From Anastatus disparis (lineage: Eukaryota; Arthropoda; Insecta; Hymenoptera; Eupelmidae), in the NCBI GenBank assembly GCA_017163975.1, contig JAFFSR010000396.1, forward strand, positions 248,001 to 312,000: 64,000 nucleotides of DNA, read 5' to 3'. How positions within the stretch are numbered: the stretch's first letter is position 1; each line of letters begins with the position of its first letter. The translations under genes were made by a program, and so were the position numbers. The notes beneath the pieces are model-generated. The model worked only from the letters and a program-made list of their open reading frames with translations, ran no database searches and had not been told where the DNA came from. Of this stretch, positions 25,671 through 36,663 are shown one piece after another.

Positions 25671-26053
25671 ACATTCGCCAGAGTGGACTGCTTACAAATA
25701 ATTATGCACGTAGCACCGCACACCAACGACTCTCGCCACCGAGCCGCTCGCATTATATATGTTATCTATTAATTGCTTATAACTAATACACATTTAATAT
25801 CACCATTATTATTCCCAGAAATTACACATTCTTATAATTCACTCATGCTTTATATACTTTATTTTTAGTTAACGCGTTTAATTAAGTTAGGTTATGTTGG
25901 GTTTCGCAAGGTTAGGTTTGGTTAGATTAGGTTAGGTTAGTATCAGTGGAATGGATTAGGATAACTTTCAGATATCAACTACGAACAACACATTTATGAA
26001 TTTATTATATAGAGAAAAATTAATGTATAACGGGGTCAATACTAAATTAGGGT
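25671..26053 (-). other. 3' untranslated region of young gypsy with TTAGG-like tract
   Basis: Between the pol stop and the polypurine tract there is no ORF of note. Positions 25888-25943 contain several GGTTAGGTT-type units, resembling degenerate insect telomere repeats. A TTTAGGG-like stretch overlaps the pol end at about 26047-26068. Confidence 0.6.
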
Positions 26054-29000
26054 TTAGGGTTGGGGTTTCCTGTCAGGTTTATTTCTAGAGGGTATATATC
26101 TTTTGAGTTCTGAAACGTGTACCTTCGCATTGCGCTTACCGCCCTCTGTTTCGACCACGTATACTAACGGTGATTTGACTTCTAAAATCTTAAACGGACC
26201 GTCGTATTTCGGTGCGAGTTTCGCGGAGAATCGGTTAGCTGCGTTCGAAAGCGGGTGAGAACGTCGCATGACTATATCCCCTACATTAAACCTAATATCC
26301 TTCCTACCTTTATTATATTCTCGTGCCTGTTTTTCTTTCGCTTTTTCGATGTGTTTTATTACTAAATCTCTTAGTGCGTCCAACCGTTTTACTCTATCTG
26401 CCCAGTCTTCAGGATTTATTCTAATTATTGGTCTAGTTTGTTCCACTTCTCTTCGTAAGCTTTTTACCGGACTGGGATGTCTACCATAATTCAAGAACGC
26501 TGGAGAGGTCTTAAGTGTCGACTGCGTCGCTGTGTTCACTGCATGTCTAAATTCATGAAGATGCTGGTCCCAAGTCCTATGATCCTCTTTTACAAAGGTT
26601 GCTATCATGGTCTTCAAGGTCCTATTCGCACGTTCAACTGGGTTAGCCTGCGGGTGATATGGCGGTGTCGTAACTCTAGATACTCCGTATTCTTGTAGCA
26701 CTTGGTCTAGGTATTTGTTATCAAACTCCTTCCCGTTATCCGTTAGCAAGTACTTAGGAGTCTCCCACCTGAATAAAATCAGCTCTTCGAAAGCTTTAGC
26801 CACTGCTTTTCCATCAGCTGTTCTTAGTGGTTTCAACTCGATCCATTTGGTGAAAAGGTCCTGGAAGACTAGTAAGTATTTATTTTGGCCTTTACTCGGA
26901 GGAAATTCCATCATGTCAGCTGATACTACTAGCCATGGTCTCTCAACGACACGGTTTCCCATTAATCCTTGAGGTCCAGTTTGCTTGGTCTTATATCGTT
27001 GACAGTCATCACACTCCTTCACAAATAAAGTGGTGTCATAGTATACTCCTGGCCAATAATACTCTCTGATAACCTTATCATAGGTCTTTTCTAGTCCTAG
27101 ATGCCCTGAGGAAGGATGACAATGAGCATCTTGCAGTATCCTTTCTCGGTGTTCTGCTGGTACTACGAGTCGCCACCCTTCTTCTCCGTGGGTCAGTGGG
27201 TCGAGTAATGGTTCTTTCCTAAATCTATATAGCAATCCATCTTCTAATTTCCATCCAGGGTATTTGTAAGGGTTGGTCTCTATCTCTTTGATCCTCGCGT
27301 TGTATTTTTCGTCTTTGATCTCTTCGAAAGCGCACACATGTTCATCTTCATCTTGACCTTCGTACATTCTCGAAAGGGCATCAGGTACGTGATGTAATGC
27401 TCCACGTCGGTGTACGATCTCAAATGACCATTGTTGCATTTTTAATGCCCATCTTGCTAGTCGTCCTGTTGGGTCTTTTAGCTTTTGTAGCCATTTCAAC
27501 GCACTATGGTCTGTGATAATCTTGAAGGTATAACCTTCCAGATAAGGTCTAAGTTTCTCGATTGCCCAGATTACTGCTAACAACTCCTTCTCTGTGGTAG
27601 TATAGTTCCTTTCTGCGGCTGTCAGTACTCTGCTCACATAAACAATTGGATGCTCACCGTCTTCGTGTTCTTGGGTCAATACTGCTCCTATTGCAAAGTC
27701 GCTGGCATCACATTGTACAGTGAATGGTTTATTAAAGTCAGGTCTGGCGAGTACAGGAGCAGTTGTTAAGGCTCTTTTCAGGTCTTCGAACGCCCTCTGT
27801 TGCTCGTCTTCCCAACTCCATTCTCTACTTTTCCTTAACAGCTTCACTAGTGGAACTTTCTTTTCTGAATCATGTTCAATAAATCTGGAGTACCATCCTA
27901 CCATCCCAAGAAATCGTCGTAGTTGTTTCACAGTACGAGGTGCTGGATAGTTGACGACTGGTGCTACCTTGTCTGGATCCGGTCTTAGCCCCTCACTGTC
28001 TAATATGAATCCAAGGTAGGTGATCTGTGAGCAGCAAATCTCACACTTTTTCTTGTTCACAGTCAATCCAGCGTCTACCAGTCTCACTAGTACCTTTTCT
28101 AGCCATTTTATATGATCATCAAAGTTCTCAGTAGCAATTATAATATCGTCGAGGTAACCAAACACGTTAGGTTCACATTCAGGTCCAAAGAGGGCGTCGA
28201 TGAGCCTTTGGAAGGTCATTGGTGCGTTGGTCAATCCGAAGGGCATTTTCTTGAATTGCCAGAGACCTGAGCCAGGTACTGAGAAAGCAGTATACTTCCT
28301 ACTATTCTCCTCCATGGGGATTTGGAAGTATGCTTGCTTCAGGTCAATTTTGGTGAGGTATCTGGCCTTTCTTAGCTTATCTAGGATTGAGTCCATACTA
28401 GGTATTGGATATGCGTCCTTCCTAGTGACCTTATTCAATTCCCTATAGTCAACACAGAATCGGTAATCCCCATCAGGTTTCCTAAGTATCACTGGTGGAC
28501 TGCTCCATTCACTTGCTGACCTTTCAATTATGTTGTTTCGCAACATCGTCTCTATTTCTCGGTGAGCGATCTGCAACATCATCGGCGACATCCTCCTAGG
28601 TCTCTGTTTTATCGGTGCTGCTCCCATTACGTCTATGTGATGCTTCGACAAGTCAGTGGTACCTGGTATATCTGTTGGTTGAGGTATGATCTTATTCACT
28701 AGATTTTCGATTCTTACTCTTTGCTCATCATCTAGTTCTACAATTCCAGCACATTCTCCGAAAACAAGGGTTTGGGTATGGTCTCCGTTATTGAATTCTC
28801 TCCATTCACCATCTCTCATTCTCCATAGATTTTCACTAAACTTCGTTTCTATTTCCCAGAGTCGACAGAAATCTATTCCTAGAATGACATCATGGTCTAA
28901 GGCAGAAATAGCTTTCATTTCTAGTCGTCTCACACATCCATCTACTTCCAAGTCTACGGGTAATTTTCCGATTAATCGAGCAGATCCTCCTATGACGCTT

Positions 29001-29620
29001 CTGATCACTGTGCGGGCTGGAATTAATCTATCTTGGAATCTCTGGGCTACTCGAGGTCCTATCAACGACACCATTGCTCCAGTGTCGAATAAGGCCTGGT
29101 ATTGTCTCCCTCCGAGCACTACATCCAGGAAATTCCGATTTTCATTACACATGCCTGCTATAGCATCGTTATCGTCTTCAGGTTCAGGTCTGATTTCGGT
29201 CGTCGCAGGCGGATATTTCTCCCCCCCTCGACTAGACTTACTCTCTTCTGCACGAACCTTGGTCATTGATATAGATGGGTGTTTCTCTTCTTCTTTATCT
29301 AATATACTTAATACTTTGTTTAACTTTGCTAGTTTTCTAAATCCATCTCTCTCTTCGTTATCAGACTCTTCACTCAGTTGTAATGTTTCTTGCTCTAATA
29401 ATGCTAGTTTCTTCTTTCTCTCTTGCAAGTGCTCCATGGTCCTCAGAATCCCTTCTCTAGAGTATTTCTCTGCAAACTCGAGTGGGGAGAGTATCTTCAT
29501 GGGCTCTTGTATTTCGCTTGTTTGGAGTATTTTCTCTTCGGTGGGGGTCTCTATCTTTACGTTTGGGTTTAGGTACTCTTTCCGCTGTTCTTGATCTAAT
29601 TGTTCCCAGTCGGTGGCCAA
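26054..29620 (-). CDS. pol: Pol polyprotein of young gypsy (protease, RT, RNase H, integrase)
   Basis: A single 1188-codon open frame. Retropepsin is marked by DTG near residue 179. Reverse transcriptase has YLDD at residues 489-492. RNase H is marked by CDASDFAIG near 635 and ITDHSALK near 700. Integrase has the HHCC zinc region (HLGLEKT...CDDCQ, ~860-900), then the catalytic Asp residues (SADMM, TDNGKEF) and Glu (NPVERANRTLK); the C-terminal GPF motif follows. The frame begins at TTG, not ATG, and lies -1 relative to gag, overlapping its last 25 nt, so expression by frameshift at 29632-29641 is likely. All key catalytic residues appear intact. Confidence 0.93.
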   Translation of the reverse strand: MATDWEQLDQEQRKEYLNPNVKIETPTEEKILQTSEIQEPMKILSPLEFAEKYSREGILRTMEHLQERKKKLALLEQETLQLSEESDNEERDGFRKLAKLNKVLSILDKEEEKHPSISMTKVRAEESKSSRGGEKYPPATTEIRPEPEDDNDAIAGMCNENRNFLDVVLGGRQYQALFDTGAMVSLIGPRVAQRFQDRLIPARTVIRSVIGGSARLIGKLPVDLEVDGCVRRLEMKAISALDHDVILGIDFCRLWEIETKFSENLWRMRDGEWREFNNGDHTQTLVFGECAGIVELDDEQRVRIENLVNKIIPQPTDIPGTTDLSKHHIDVMGAAPIKQRPRRMSPMMLQIAHREIETMLRNNIIERSASEWSSPPVILRKPDGDYRFCVDYRELNKVTRKDAYPIPSMDSILDKLRKARYLTKIDLKQAYFQIPMEENSRKYTAFSVPGSGLWQFKKMPFGLTNAPMTFQRLIDALFGPECEPNVFGYLDDIIIATENFDDHIKWLEKVLVRLVDAGLTVNKKKCEICCSQITYLGFILDSEGLRPDPDKVAPVVNYPAPRTVKQLRRFLGMVGWYSRFIEHDSEKKVPLVKLLRKSREWSWEDEQQRAFEDLKRALTTAPVLARPDFNKPFTVQCDASDFAIGAVLTQEHEDGEHPIVYVSRVLTAAERNYTTTEKELLAVIWAIEKLRPYLEGYTFKIITDHSALKWLQKLKDPTGRLARWALKMQQWSFEIVHRRGALHHVPDALSRMYEGQDEDEHVCAFEEIKDEKYNARIKEIETNPYKYPGWKLEDGLLYRFRKEPLLDPLTHGEEGWRLVVPAEHRERILQDAHCHPSSGHLGLEKTYDKVIREYYWPGVYYDTTLFVKECDDCQRYKTKQTGPQGLMGNRVVERPWLVVSADMMEFPPSKGQNKYLLVFQDLFTKWIELKPLRTADGKAVAKAFEELILFRWETPKYLLTDNGKEFDNKYLDQVLQEYGVSRVTTPPYHPQANPVERANRTLKTMIATFVKEDHRTWDQHLHEFRHAVNTATQSTLKTSPAFLNYGRHPSPVKSLRREVEQTRPIIRINPEDWADRVKRLDALRDLVIKHIEKAKEKQAREYNKGRKDIRFNVGDIVMRRSHPLSNAANRFSAKLAPKYDGPFKILEVKSPLVYVVETEGGKRNAKVHVSELKRYIPSRNKPDRKPQP

Positions 29621-32292
29621 GTCGGAGGCATTAAAGGGTTTTGCATCAGAGGGGGGGGTTGAGCTAAGTTCTGCCCCCCCGCTGCTCCGTTTCCCGGTGA
29701 TTGTTGCTGGTTCGCTGTCCTTTGTTGATCAGGTCTTTGTGCCTGACTGACTTGGTTTGGGGTCCAATTCGCATTTCTTGATGTGTAATTTTGATTAGGT
29801 CTATTCGCTGGGGTCGACTGGGTGGGGCAAATACTCATCGAATGACCCATACCTCCACAGGAGCGACAGATTCTTCGTGGACAGTCCTTTGCTCTATGTC
29901 CCACAGTCTGACATGTATAGCACGCTGAATACTGCGGTTGGCCTCTGGCTGCCCCATTGGCTCCACTAGCTATGTTTGCTGGCTGTTGATATCGCCTGCT
30001 TACATCATAATGTGGTCCAGCTGGTGTACTCCACCAGTTAACCGGCGGTATTACATTTTGTGGCCATACTGTCATAGGAATCTGTCCAGGTGTCACTGCA
30101 GATGTACTCTGTGTCACTGCGGTCGGGGTCTCTGGTGGGGTTTTCACGTTAGTTTGGGCCTGCTTTACTTCTTGTACTCCGGCAATCTTAGGTTCTCGTT
30201 GTTTATTATTTTTCTTGCGTCGTCGCCGTTGTTTTCGCTGGGTTGGTCTAGGAGTTTCTTCTGGTTCGCTTTTACTTGTGCTGTCAGTCTCTTCGAATTC
30301 TTCTGCATTCGCTATTCGGGGTCTATCTGTCCTCTTAGGCGTTTCAAACGCTGCGCCTTGAATTAACATCTTCTCGCGTGGTGGTGGGGGTTGATATCGA
30401 TTATCGAGATCCTTCTGTCTTTCCCAACGTCGACCTAACTTCCGGAGCTCTTCGTACGTGTCTACTCGTCTACCTGCCATAAATTTGCGGTATTCTGGTA
30501 GTAAATTTCGATACGCCGTGTCTACCTGGGTTCTCATCGACGGTGGGTTTTTAAAGTATCCCACGATGCATCTGAAGCAAGATATGAAGTGAGCTATGCT
30601 CTCTCCCTTCGCCTGAGTTCGCCTTTTCAGCTCGTCAAGAAGGTCGACTCGCTTGACATCGCCAACGTATTGATGTCTGAAGGTCCGTTTGAAGCTCTTC
30701 CAATCGTATACTTCTAATTCCGCGGTCCTATACCAGACGCTTGCTGCGCCGGTAAACACGCAGGGTATAGACCTTAGAAGATCTTCATCTGGAATCCCAG
30801 TGTTTCTCCGGCAATTGTTCAGCCTGGCAAGAAACTCTTCCGGTCCTTCTCTGTCATCTCCGCTGAAGGAAATCTTCCAATTCTTCAGGGTTTTGTTGAC
30901 AGCGTTGTCTCGGTCGGTCATATCCACCGGGTTGCTTCTAGGTCTTCGATAATCCTCATCACTACTGTTATCTTCTGTGTCGCTGGAGCTATCTGAATAG
31001 TCACTGTAATCATCATCTCGTCGATTTCTTCTGTGACCTCTGGGCTCTCTATCTCTTCTATTTCGTCTGTTTTCTCTATCTCTCCTATCTCGTCTATCCC
31101 TTCGATCTCCGCTATCTCTTCGGTCTCTTCTTTCGTTTCGCTCGTAATTGTCTCGTAGATGTTCCCTTGATGCATCTCGTCGTCGATCATGGTTGTCTCT
31201 TAGCTGGTTAACTCCATGATCTCTTGCGCCTCTGCAACCTCTATTGCCACTGTTGCCACATCTTGGCGTTTCCCTGGTCATGCCAGCAGTGGTTCGCTGA
31301 TATTGGTCTCTGCCAGCATCCATGCGTATATCTACCTGGTGGTTCAGTGCCTCATCTTGAGTTTCACTGCGTACCCTTTGTCCAGGGATTTCCAAGTTTG
31401 ACTGGTTGAAGAAAGTAGCATAGGCATCTTCAATCTCTTCCTCATCGAGCTCTTCTTCTTCTGGTATACAGAGGTCCTCTATGGCTATCAATTCGTCAAT
31501 AGGAACTTCGCCGGGGGTCTGTGATACTACTGGTGGTTGTTGGCTTCGTATAGCTGGGGTAGTTGATGGCGTCTCCGGTCTCCAAGTATTTGTGGTGTTT
31601 ACTGTCCATCGTGGGATCTGTGTATTCCTGGAATTCCATCCTACTGAGCCTAAGATGGACGTCACGTCATGGAAGTAACCTAGAGGTGCATGGTTGGACA
31701 TGGCGATATACCGGGCGGCCACTCCAGTCGCTGACATGGCGGTTCTTGCACTGGCTACCGTTTGTAACGAAGCACTATTAAAAGTACCGGCCATGGTAGT
31801 AGTAGGAGTCGTGGAAGTGGTGGTCGTTACTACGGCCATACAAGCGGTCGTTTGTACTACACGGGTCCTCGCCGGTGGTGCATTCGATCCTGCTGTCGAA
31901 GCTGGGGTTGCTTCTAACCCATTTCCACTTTGGTCGGTCCACCTGGTTCCTCGCCTGTCGAACTGAGCCCCCTGATTAGCTTCTGGGTCATCTTCATCTT
32001 CTGACGGCGCCATTAAGAAATTCCTCGTTGTGGCTGGGATGTAGCTTTGCCTTTCGTCGACCATTGGATTCCATGGTACTCTCTTATGTGGTTCTATCTC
32101 CCGGGTGCTTGCCCTGATTAGCCTGCTTCGTAGTACTGGTAATGATCCCACGGTGCTACATGCCATACTATCCAATCGTTGTGACACTTCCCACGGGTCC
32201 ATTTTCTTTATTCCTGCTACTAGAGTTGGGTGATAATGATCTAACGGGTTGGTCGTACGACGACCTCTTGTACTTTTTGTTGGTTGTGCCAT
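29596..32292 (-). CDS. gag: Gag polyprotein of young gypsy
   Basis: An 898-residue frame starting at an ATG. The N-terminal 60 residues contain a Leu/Arg-rich stretch (residues ~33-62) reminiscent of a SAP-type DNA-binding motif, tentatively. A Thr/Ala-rich linker and a strongly charged RDRR-repeat region (~380-440) follow. The capsid region (~470-640) contains GDDREGPEEFLARLNNCRR. The nucleocapsid has two knuckles, CYTCQTVGHRAKDC and CRSCGGMGHSMSIC. The C terminus is Gln/Asn/Pro-rich. It packages the element's RNA into virus-like particles. No stop or shift interrupts it. Confidence 0.9.
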   Translation of the reverse strand: MAQPTKSTRGRRTTNPLDHYHPTLVAGIKKMDPWEVSQRLDSMACSTVGSLPVLRSRLIRASTREIEPHKRVPWNPMVDERQSYIPATTRNFLMAPSEDEDDPEANQGAQFDRRGTRWTDQSGNGLEATPASTAGSNAPPARTRVVQTTACMAVVTTTTSTTPTTTMAGTFNSASLQTVASARTAMSATGVAARYIAMSNHAPLGYFHDVTSILGSVGWNSRNTQIPRWTVNTTNTWRPETPSTTPAIRSQQPPVVSQTPGEVPIDELIAIEDLCIPEEEELDEEEIEDAYATFFNQSNLEIPGQRVRSETQDEALNHQVDIRMDAGRDQYQRTTAGMTRETPRCGNSGNRGCRGARDHGVNQLRDNHDRRRDASREHLRDNYERNERRDRRDSGDRRDRRDRRDRENRRNRRDREPRGHRRNRRDDDYSDYSDSSSDTEDNSSDEDYRRPRSNPVDMTDRDNAVNKTLKNWKISFSGDDREGPEEFLARLNNCRRNTGIPDEDLLRSIPCVFTGAASVWYRTAELEVYDWKSFKRTFRHQYVGDVKRVDLLDELKRRTQAKGESIAHFISCFRCIVGYFKNPPSMRTQVDTAYRNLLPEYRKFMAGRRVDTYEELRKLGRRWERQKDLDNRYQPPPPREKMLIQGAAFETPKRTDRPRIANAEEFEETDSTSKSEPEETPRPTQRKQRRRRKKNNKQREPKIAGVQEVKQAQTNVKTPPETPTAVTQSTSAVTPGQIPMTVWPQNVIPPVNWWSTPAGPHYDVSRRYQQPANIASGANGAARGQPQYSACYTCQTVGHRAKDCPRRICRSCGGMGHSMSICPTQSTPANRPNQNYTSRNANWTPNQVSQAQRPDQQRTANQQQSPGNGAAGGQNLAQPPPLMQNPLMPPTWPPTGNN
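29632..29641 (-). promoter_or_regulatory. Candidate -1 ribosomal frameshift site (gag-pol)
   Basis: On the minus strand the run A AAC CCT TTA, in gag frame, offers two overlapping X XXY YYZ heptamers (29641-29635 and 29638-29632). It lies about 35 nt before the gag stop (29598-29596). Slipping back by one base enters the pol frame, which is open from here and lacks an ATG near its start. Confidence 0.6.
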
Positions 32293-33548
32293 TTCTGTAA
32301 TCTCTTTTACCTAATCTCTATAAATTCTAACTATCTTCCTAAACCAAAGAAATTTCATGAGTCTATCTCCCTGGAATCTTCAAACAGAGGTCACGTATTG
32401 CTAGGTACACGCTTCTCGGGTTTCTACTAGTAAGGTTAAGGTTACGGTTAAGGTTACCACTGTGCTTGGGGTACGTTTATAAACTGGTACGAAATAAATA
32501 TATATATGTATATGTAGTATAAATTACGATATTAATACAGGAAATAAAAAGGGTTTAAGTTTTATATTTTTTTTTTTCTTGATATTCTTATTTCTTTATA
32601 CTTTTACTCTTCTTTAATTTTTATCTTCGCTGATTCCTTATTTTGTTCAATAATCTTCTTATTCTCAATTTTCTTCTTGATTTGTTATAAATTTTCTGTT
32701 TAATAATTTAGTTCTCTTTTTACGAAAATTTTTTCTCTTCTTTTATTTTTATTAATTTACTTCTTCTGTATCTTCTGGTCAATATCAATAGATATGCGCA
32801 AGTGGGGAAATAGATAAATAAATATATGTATATAAATGTTTATAAATTATTATTATATAATATATACGGGTGATTTATTGGATCAGCTTCCTATAGCACA
32901 GTGGTCTAAGGCAAGGGTGGGGGTCAGGTGATAATTTTGGTGCACTAATAATGTATTTAATTATGCTAATGCAAAGAATTTAATTTTACTAAATTTGGAA
33001 ATACAAAAACTTTTACTTTACTTTATTTCTCTGTTATCTTTTACTTTAACACATTAAAATTCTTTACCAAATTATCGAAAGAAAAAGAAATTTTAATTAC
33101 TAATTTGAATAAATTTCCAAAAAAATTTCAATAACTCTACGTTAATAATTTATTGTTCGTAGTGGGGTGTGGGAGGGGTAATGTGGGAAAAGGAAATTAT
33201 TTTATGTCAATGATATATATATATATAAATGTGTAAAATTATATATAGAAATTTTTAAATTATGTAATTGACGCAATTTCTGGGGATCCTATTACACTAA
33301 CACGCTCGCTTTAATTTGTTAAGTGATTGTGACACTCCGCTCCTAACCAACGAAAAAGGAGATTAATCTGTTTTACTTGTACAAAAAAATATTTTTAACA
33401 CGTCTTAGTTAACACTATGCACTAATATATTTTACTTTTTTCACGTTTTACTCCGGTCAAAAATTTTGAATTTACTTCACTCTCCTTTTTCACTTTTTCT
33501 CTCTCAACTTCTGTCTAAAAATTTTCACCAGAAATTTTTCCGAACCAA
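32293..33548 (-). other. Leader of young gypsy
   Basis: About 1.25 kb of AT-rich untranslated sequence between the primer-binding site and the gag start. A GGTTAAGGTTACGGTTAAGG tract lies around 32432-32456. No other gene is evident. Confidence 0.6.
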
Positions 33549-33567
33549 GCCCCACGTTCTGGTGCCA
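33549..33567 (-). other. Primer-binding site (Lys tRNA type), young gypsy
   Basis: On the minus strand, two bases after the 5' LTR, lies TGGCACCAGAACGTGGGGC. It closely resembles the complement of the insect Lys tRNA 3' end, with one extra base and small differences. Confidence 0.7.
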
Positions 33568-33569
33568 TT

Positions 33570-36203
33570 TGCGATGTGAGAATTTAATTATATGAAAATT
33601 TCAATAAACAAGTTATCAAATAAATTAATATAATCTTGCCCGTCCCCGCATGCAAAGTTCGGCCTGTCGAAAAGAAAAAAAAATCTTTAATTTATTAAGA
33701 GCGCCAGACAGGCCACCGGCTTACTCGTCGGCAGCATGAATCTCGGGCTGTCTTGGCTGGGAGGTGGGCGACCTCTGGTGTCAAATTTTATTAGTTGAAG
33801 TTGGGAGAGGTATTACACAAAAAAAATTTTAATCTCACTGGTTCAATTTACAACGCTTGAATTACTTTATTCAATGGAAGAAAAAAAAACTATATATATA
33901 TATCAGAAAGAAGAACAAAAAAAATAATTTTTAACTTAATTTCGCTCGGTCTATCAACTTTAATTTAATCTAATTTTCTATCAAATCTGTTAAATCTACT
34001 GCTCGCGCACACTCATATCCCATACCTCCGGGTCAATGTAAAATTTATGTAAATTTTATTTAACTCTTTTGCTAAATTTATAATTTAATAAAAAAAAATA
34101 TATAAACTAATATAATATATTTGAAACAACTAGAATTTATAATCTGGTCGCCGTAAGCGACTTCGCTTTGCTCTTTCAACAATATGGCTGCCAAGAGCCC
34201 GCACACTTATTTCTCTCTCTCTCACACACACTAATCCCACGCGTCTATCGATTCCAGTACCGGTCAAACAATAAAGAAAAAAATATATATAAAAATTTAA
34301 TCACTATCTAATTATTCTTTTAAATTTCAATTTAATTTTAAATTAAATTTGTTTCACGGTCACCAAAATTATTAGACACGTGGTCGCAAATTTCACTCCC
34401 GCACTCTCGAAATTTAATCTATAAAAAAAATGAAAATTTCTAATTCTCTTATTTTCGATTCACAAATTTTACAGTGGTTATTAAATATCTTCGTTAACGC
34501 ATACAATTCGAAAAGAAAAGAAAATCTAATTCACAAAATGGCCGCTAAGGCCCGCGTTATGTAATATGCCACGTTGTCCACCGATCTCAAGTTTATTTCT
34601 TCCCGGTCAATCAGAATAATTTAATGTCGAATTATTACTTCATGAATAAAAAAAAAATTTAATTGTACGGTCAACGAAATCGTTGAACAAGTGGTTTATT
34701 TAAACTTCGATTCTTTACTTTATCTTTTACAACTTAAAATTTCAATACAAATTTTCCGCACTCTTACGATGCTTCGCTACAAATAACTTTCGAAATTTTT
34801 CTAATTTACACGGTCACAATCACTTGAAAATTTAGGTTTTCGCACGCACTGAATTTAATTTTCATCGGCGAGAGCCGTTAGTTTACAAAAGAACAATTAA
34901 TAATTGTTGATTCGGACTACAGTCCACTCACCGTTGTAGAAATCCTGTTGACGAAGTTCTGGTCGGCGATGGCGACACAAAGCTGGTCAATGATGGCGGT
35001 GAGGGCCTTCGGTTGTACTTCTCTTCCTCTCTCTTTCTTTGCACAAGGCAACTGGTCGGCGCCGGCTGCGGAAACAGTTGGTTGACAGGTCAGGGTGGCG
35101 AAACTTCCTTCTGGAGTTTTGGCTGCTCACTGCTTCCTGGTCTATCCACTGCAATTTCTACACAGCTATACGAACGCACGAAAATTTTTAAGTTACTTGT
35201 GAAGAACTGAGGTTTTCGAGTTAACTTCCGATGCGGCACGAGGACGGTAATCGAATGAATTCTTTGATGCTCACTTCCTTCTTCTTCGGTCTATTTCTCC
35301 CTCTTCTTCATCATCTATCTCTTTTTAATTTTTAACTCCTCCAATAACAAATCATTTGTCCGAATAATTGCTTTCTATTCGTGAAATTTGCCTTCCGGTC
35401 CTCGAACGCAAGTCTGCAACCTGCGCGCCACCTTTTCTATAGCAAATTTAATCTTATTTCTTCTTTTTAATCTTCTTTTTATCTACGTTCTCTTTTTATC
35501 TGTCTTTATTCATTAGAGAGAGAGAGAATCATTACAGGCATGGCTATCTATACATATATATACACATATACATGTATATATATATATATACGTATGCGTA
35601 TATACAGGCTACTCAGTGCAGCTGTACTTACGCAAGAGCAAGAGTACTCTCCCTTCTCCATGCTCTCTCGGTCTCTTTTCATCATCTAGCTTCTCCCTCT
35701 TTCTTCACTGCGCGAGAAAGAGGCGCGCCATCACTCTTAATTCGCTCCCATCGAATATAAATCTTTCCATCTCTTTCTTTCTTCTCTCTTGTGTTCCCTC
35801 TCTTTCTACATCTTCTTCGTCGTGCGCCACTCCTAGCGCACGCGCGGTCGTTGGTATGTAGTGGTAATAAAGATTCCCTACCTACGGTCTGCGTAAGCAG
35901 CACTAGCGCTCACACACATGGGCTTTGAGTGTGTAAGTAATGGCTGCCGTGCGCGTCTGCTAGTCGTGCTCTTCGTGTACCGGTAAACAACAAAAAAAAA
36001 AGTTCGTTCGATTAATTATTTATTCTTACTCAATATATTACGCCCGGGTCGGTGAGTAAGCCGGTGGTGTGTTGTAGTGCCCCTGGTGATTTACAAATTA
36101 ATAATTGTTGTGACGTGTCGTGGAAACGTGTATGTGAGTTATACAACGTACAAAAAATTTTTAATTAACAAAAAAAATTTTTGTTGGGACGTACCACGTC
36201 ACA
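33570..36203 (-). repeat. 5' LTR of young gypsy (2.63 kb)
   Basis: Nearly identical to 23017-25649. It runs TGTGACGTGG...CACATCGCA on the minus strand and contains the promoter of the element. Small ORFs inside it are exact duplicates of those in the other LTR. Confidence 0.93.
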
Positions 36204-36270
36204 ATATATATGGGACATTTTAGGTCGATTCACATGCATGCACACGCACGTTAATATAGAAAGGATTTTT

Positions 36271-36660
36271 ATAATCACATCTTTTGTACTTAAAAATTAA
36301 TTTACAATCACAACAATTAATATTTGAGTAAAATATGAAAACCTTAATTAGACAAAGACAGCGTATCCAGCCCCCTTTTTTTTAATTTGAAACTTTTAAT
36401 TATAACATTTTTTGGTTTCTAGTGCATGAAATTAATGTTTATGTATTTTTCTAACAAAGTTGGGTTTTGAAAAATTGAATTTTTGTTAAGAAGATTATAA
36501 TTAAATTCATACTTTACAAATTTTAGACTACGTAAAAATTTAATTTTAGGAATATTATTTATAAAATGAACTCTCAAATCATTCTTACTGGATCAATGAA
36601 CCTATAAATACATTGTATTTTATTATGTTATTCATTGTTTTGTTGTTCACTTTAAGGATT
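36271..36660. other. hAT internal non-coding DNA upstream of transposase
   Basis: AT-rich sequence between the inner arm repeats and the transposase relic. No ORF is evident; it may contain the original promoter. Confidence 0.5.
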
Positions 36661-36663
36661 TAA

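Larger units (their letters stand above)
23017..36203 (-). mobile_element. Young Ty3/gypsy LTR retrotransposon, apparently intact
   Basis: A 13.2-kb element on the minus strand with two almost identical LTRs (33570-36203 as 5' LTR, 23017-25649 as 3' LTR). A 4-bp flanking repeat ATAT lies at 23013-23016 and 36204-36207, though the site is itself AT-repetitive. A Lys-type primer-binding site adjoins the 5' LTR, and a G8 polypurine tract adjoins the 3' LTR. gag and pol are uninterrupted. LTR differences seen by eye are a few microsatellite and poly-A length changes, so the insertion is recent. It lies in the left-arm repeats of the hAT element. There is no env-like ORF. Confidence 0.93.

Noticed and set aside
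28686..29594. 302-codon plus-strand open frame
   Set aside because: It is antisense to the pol frame, is Ser/Leu/Phe-rich and has no domain; a shadow of pol.
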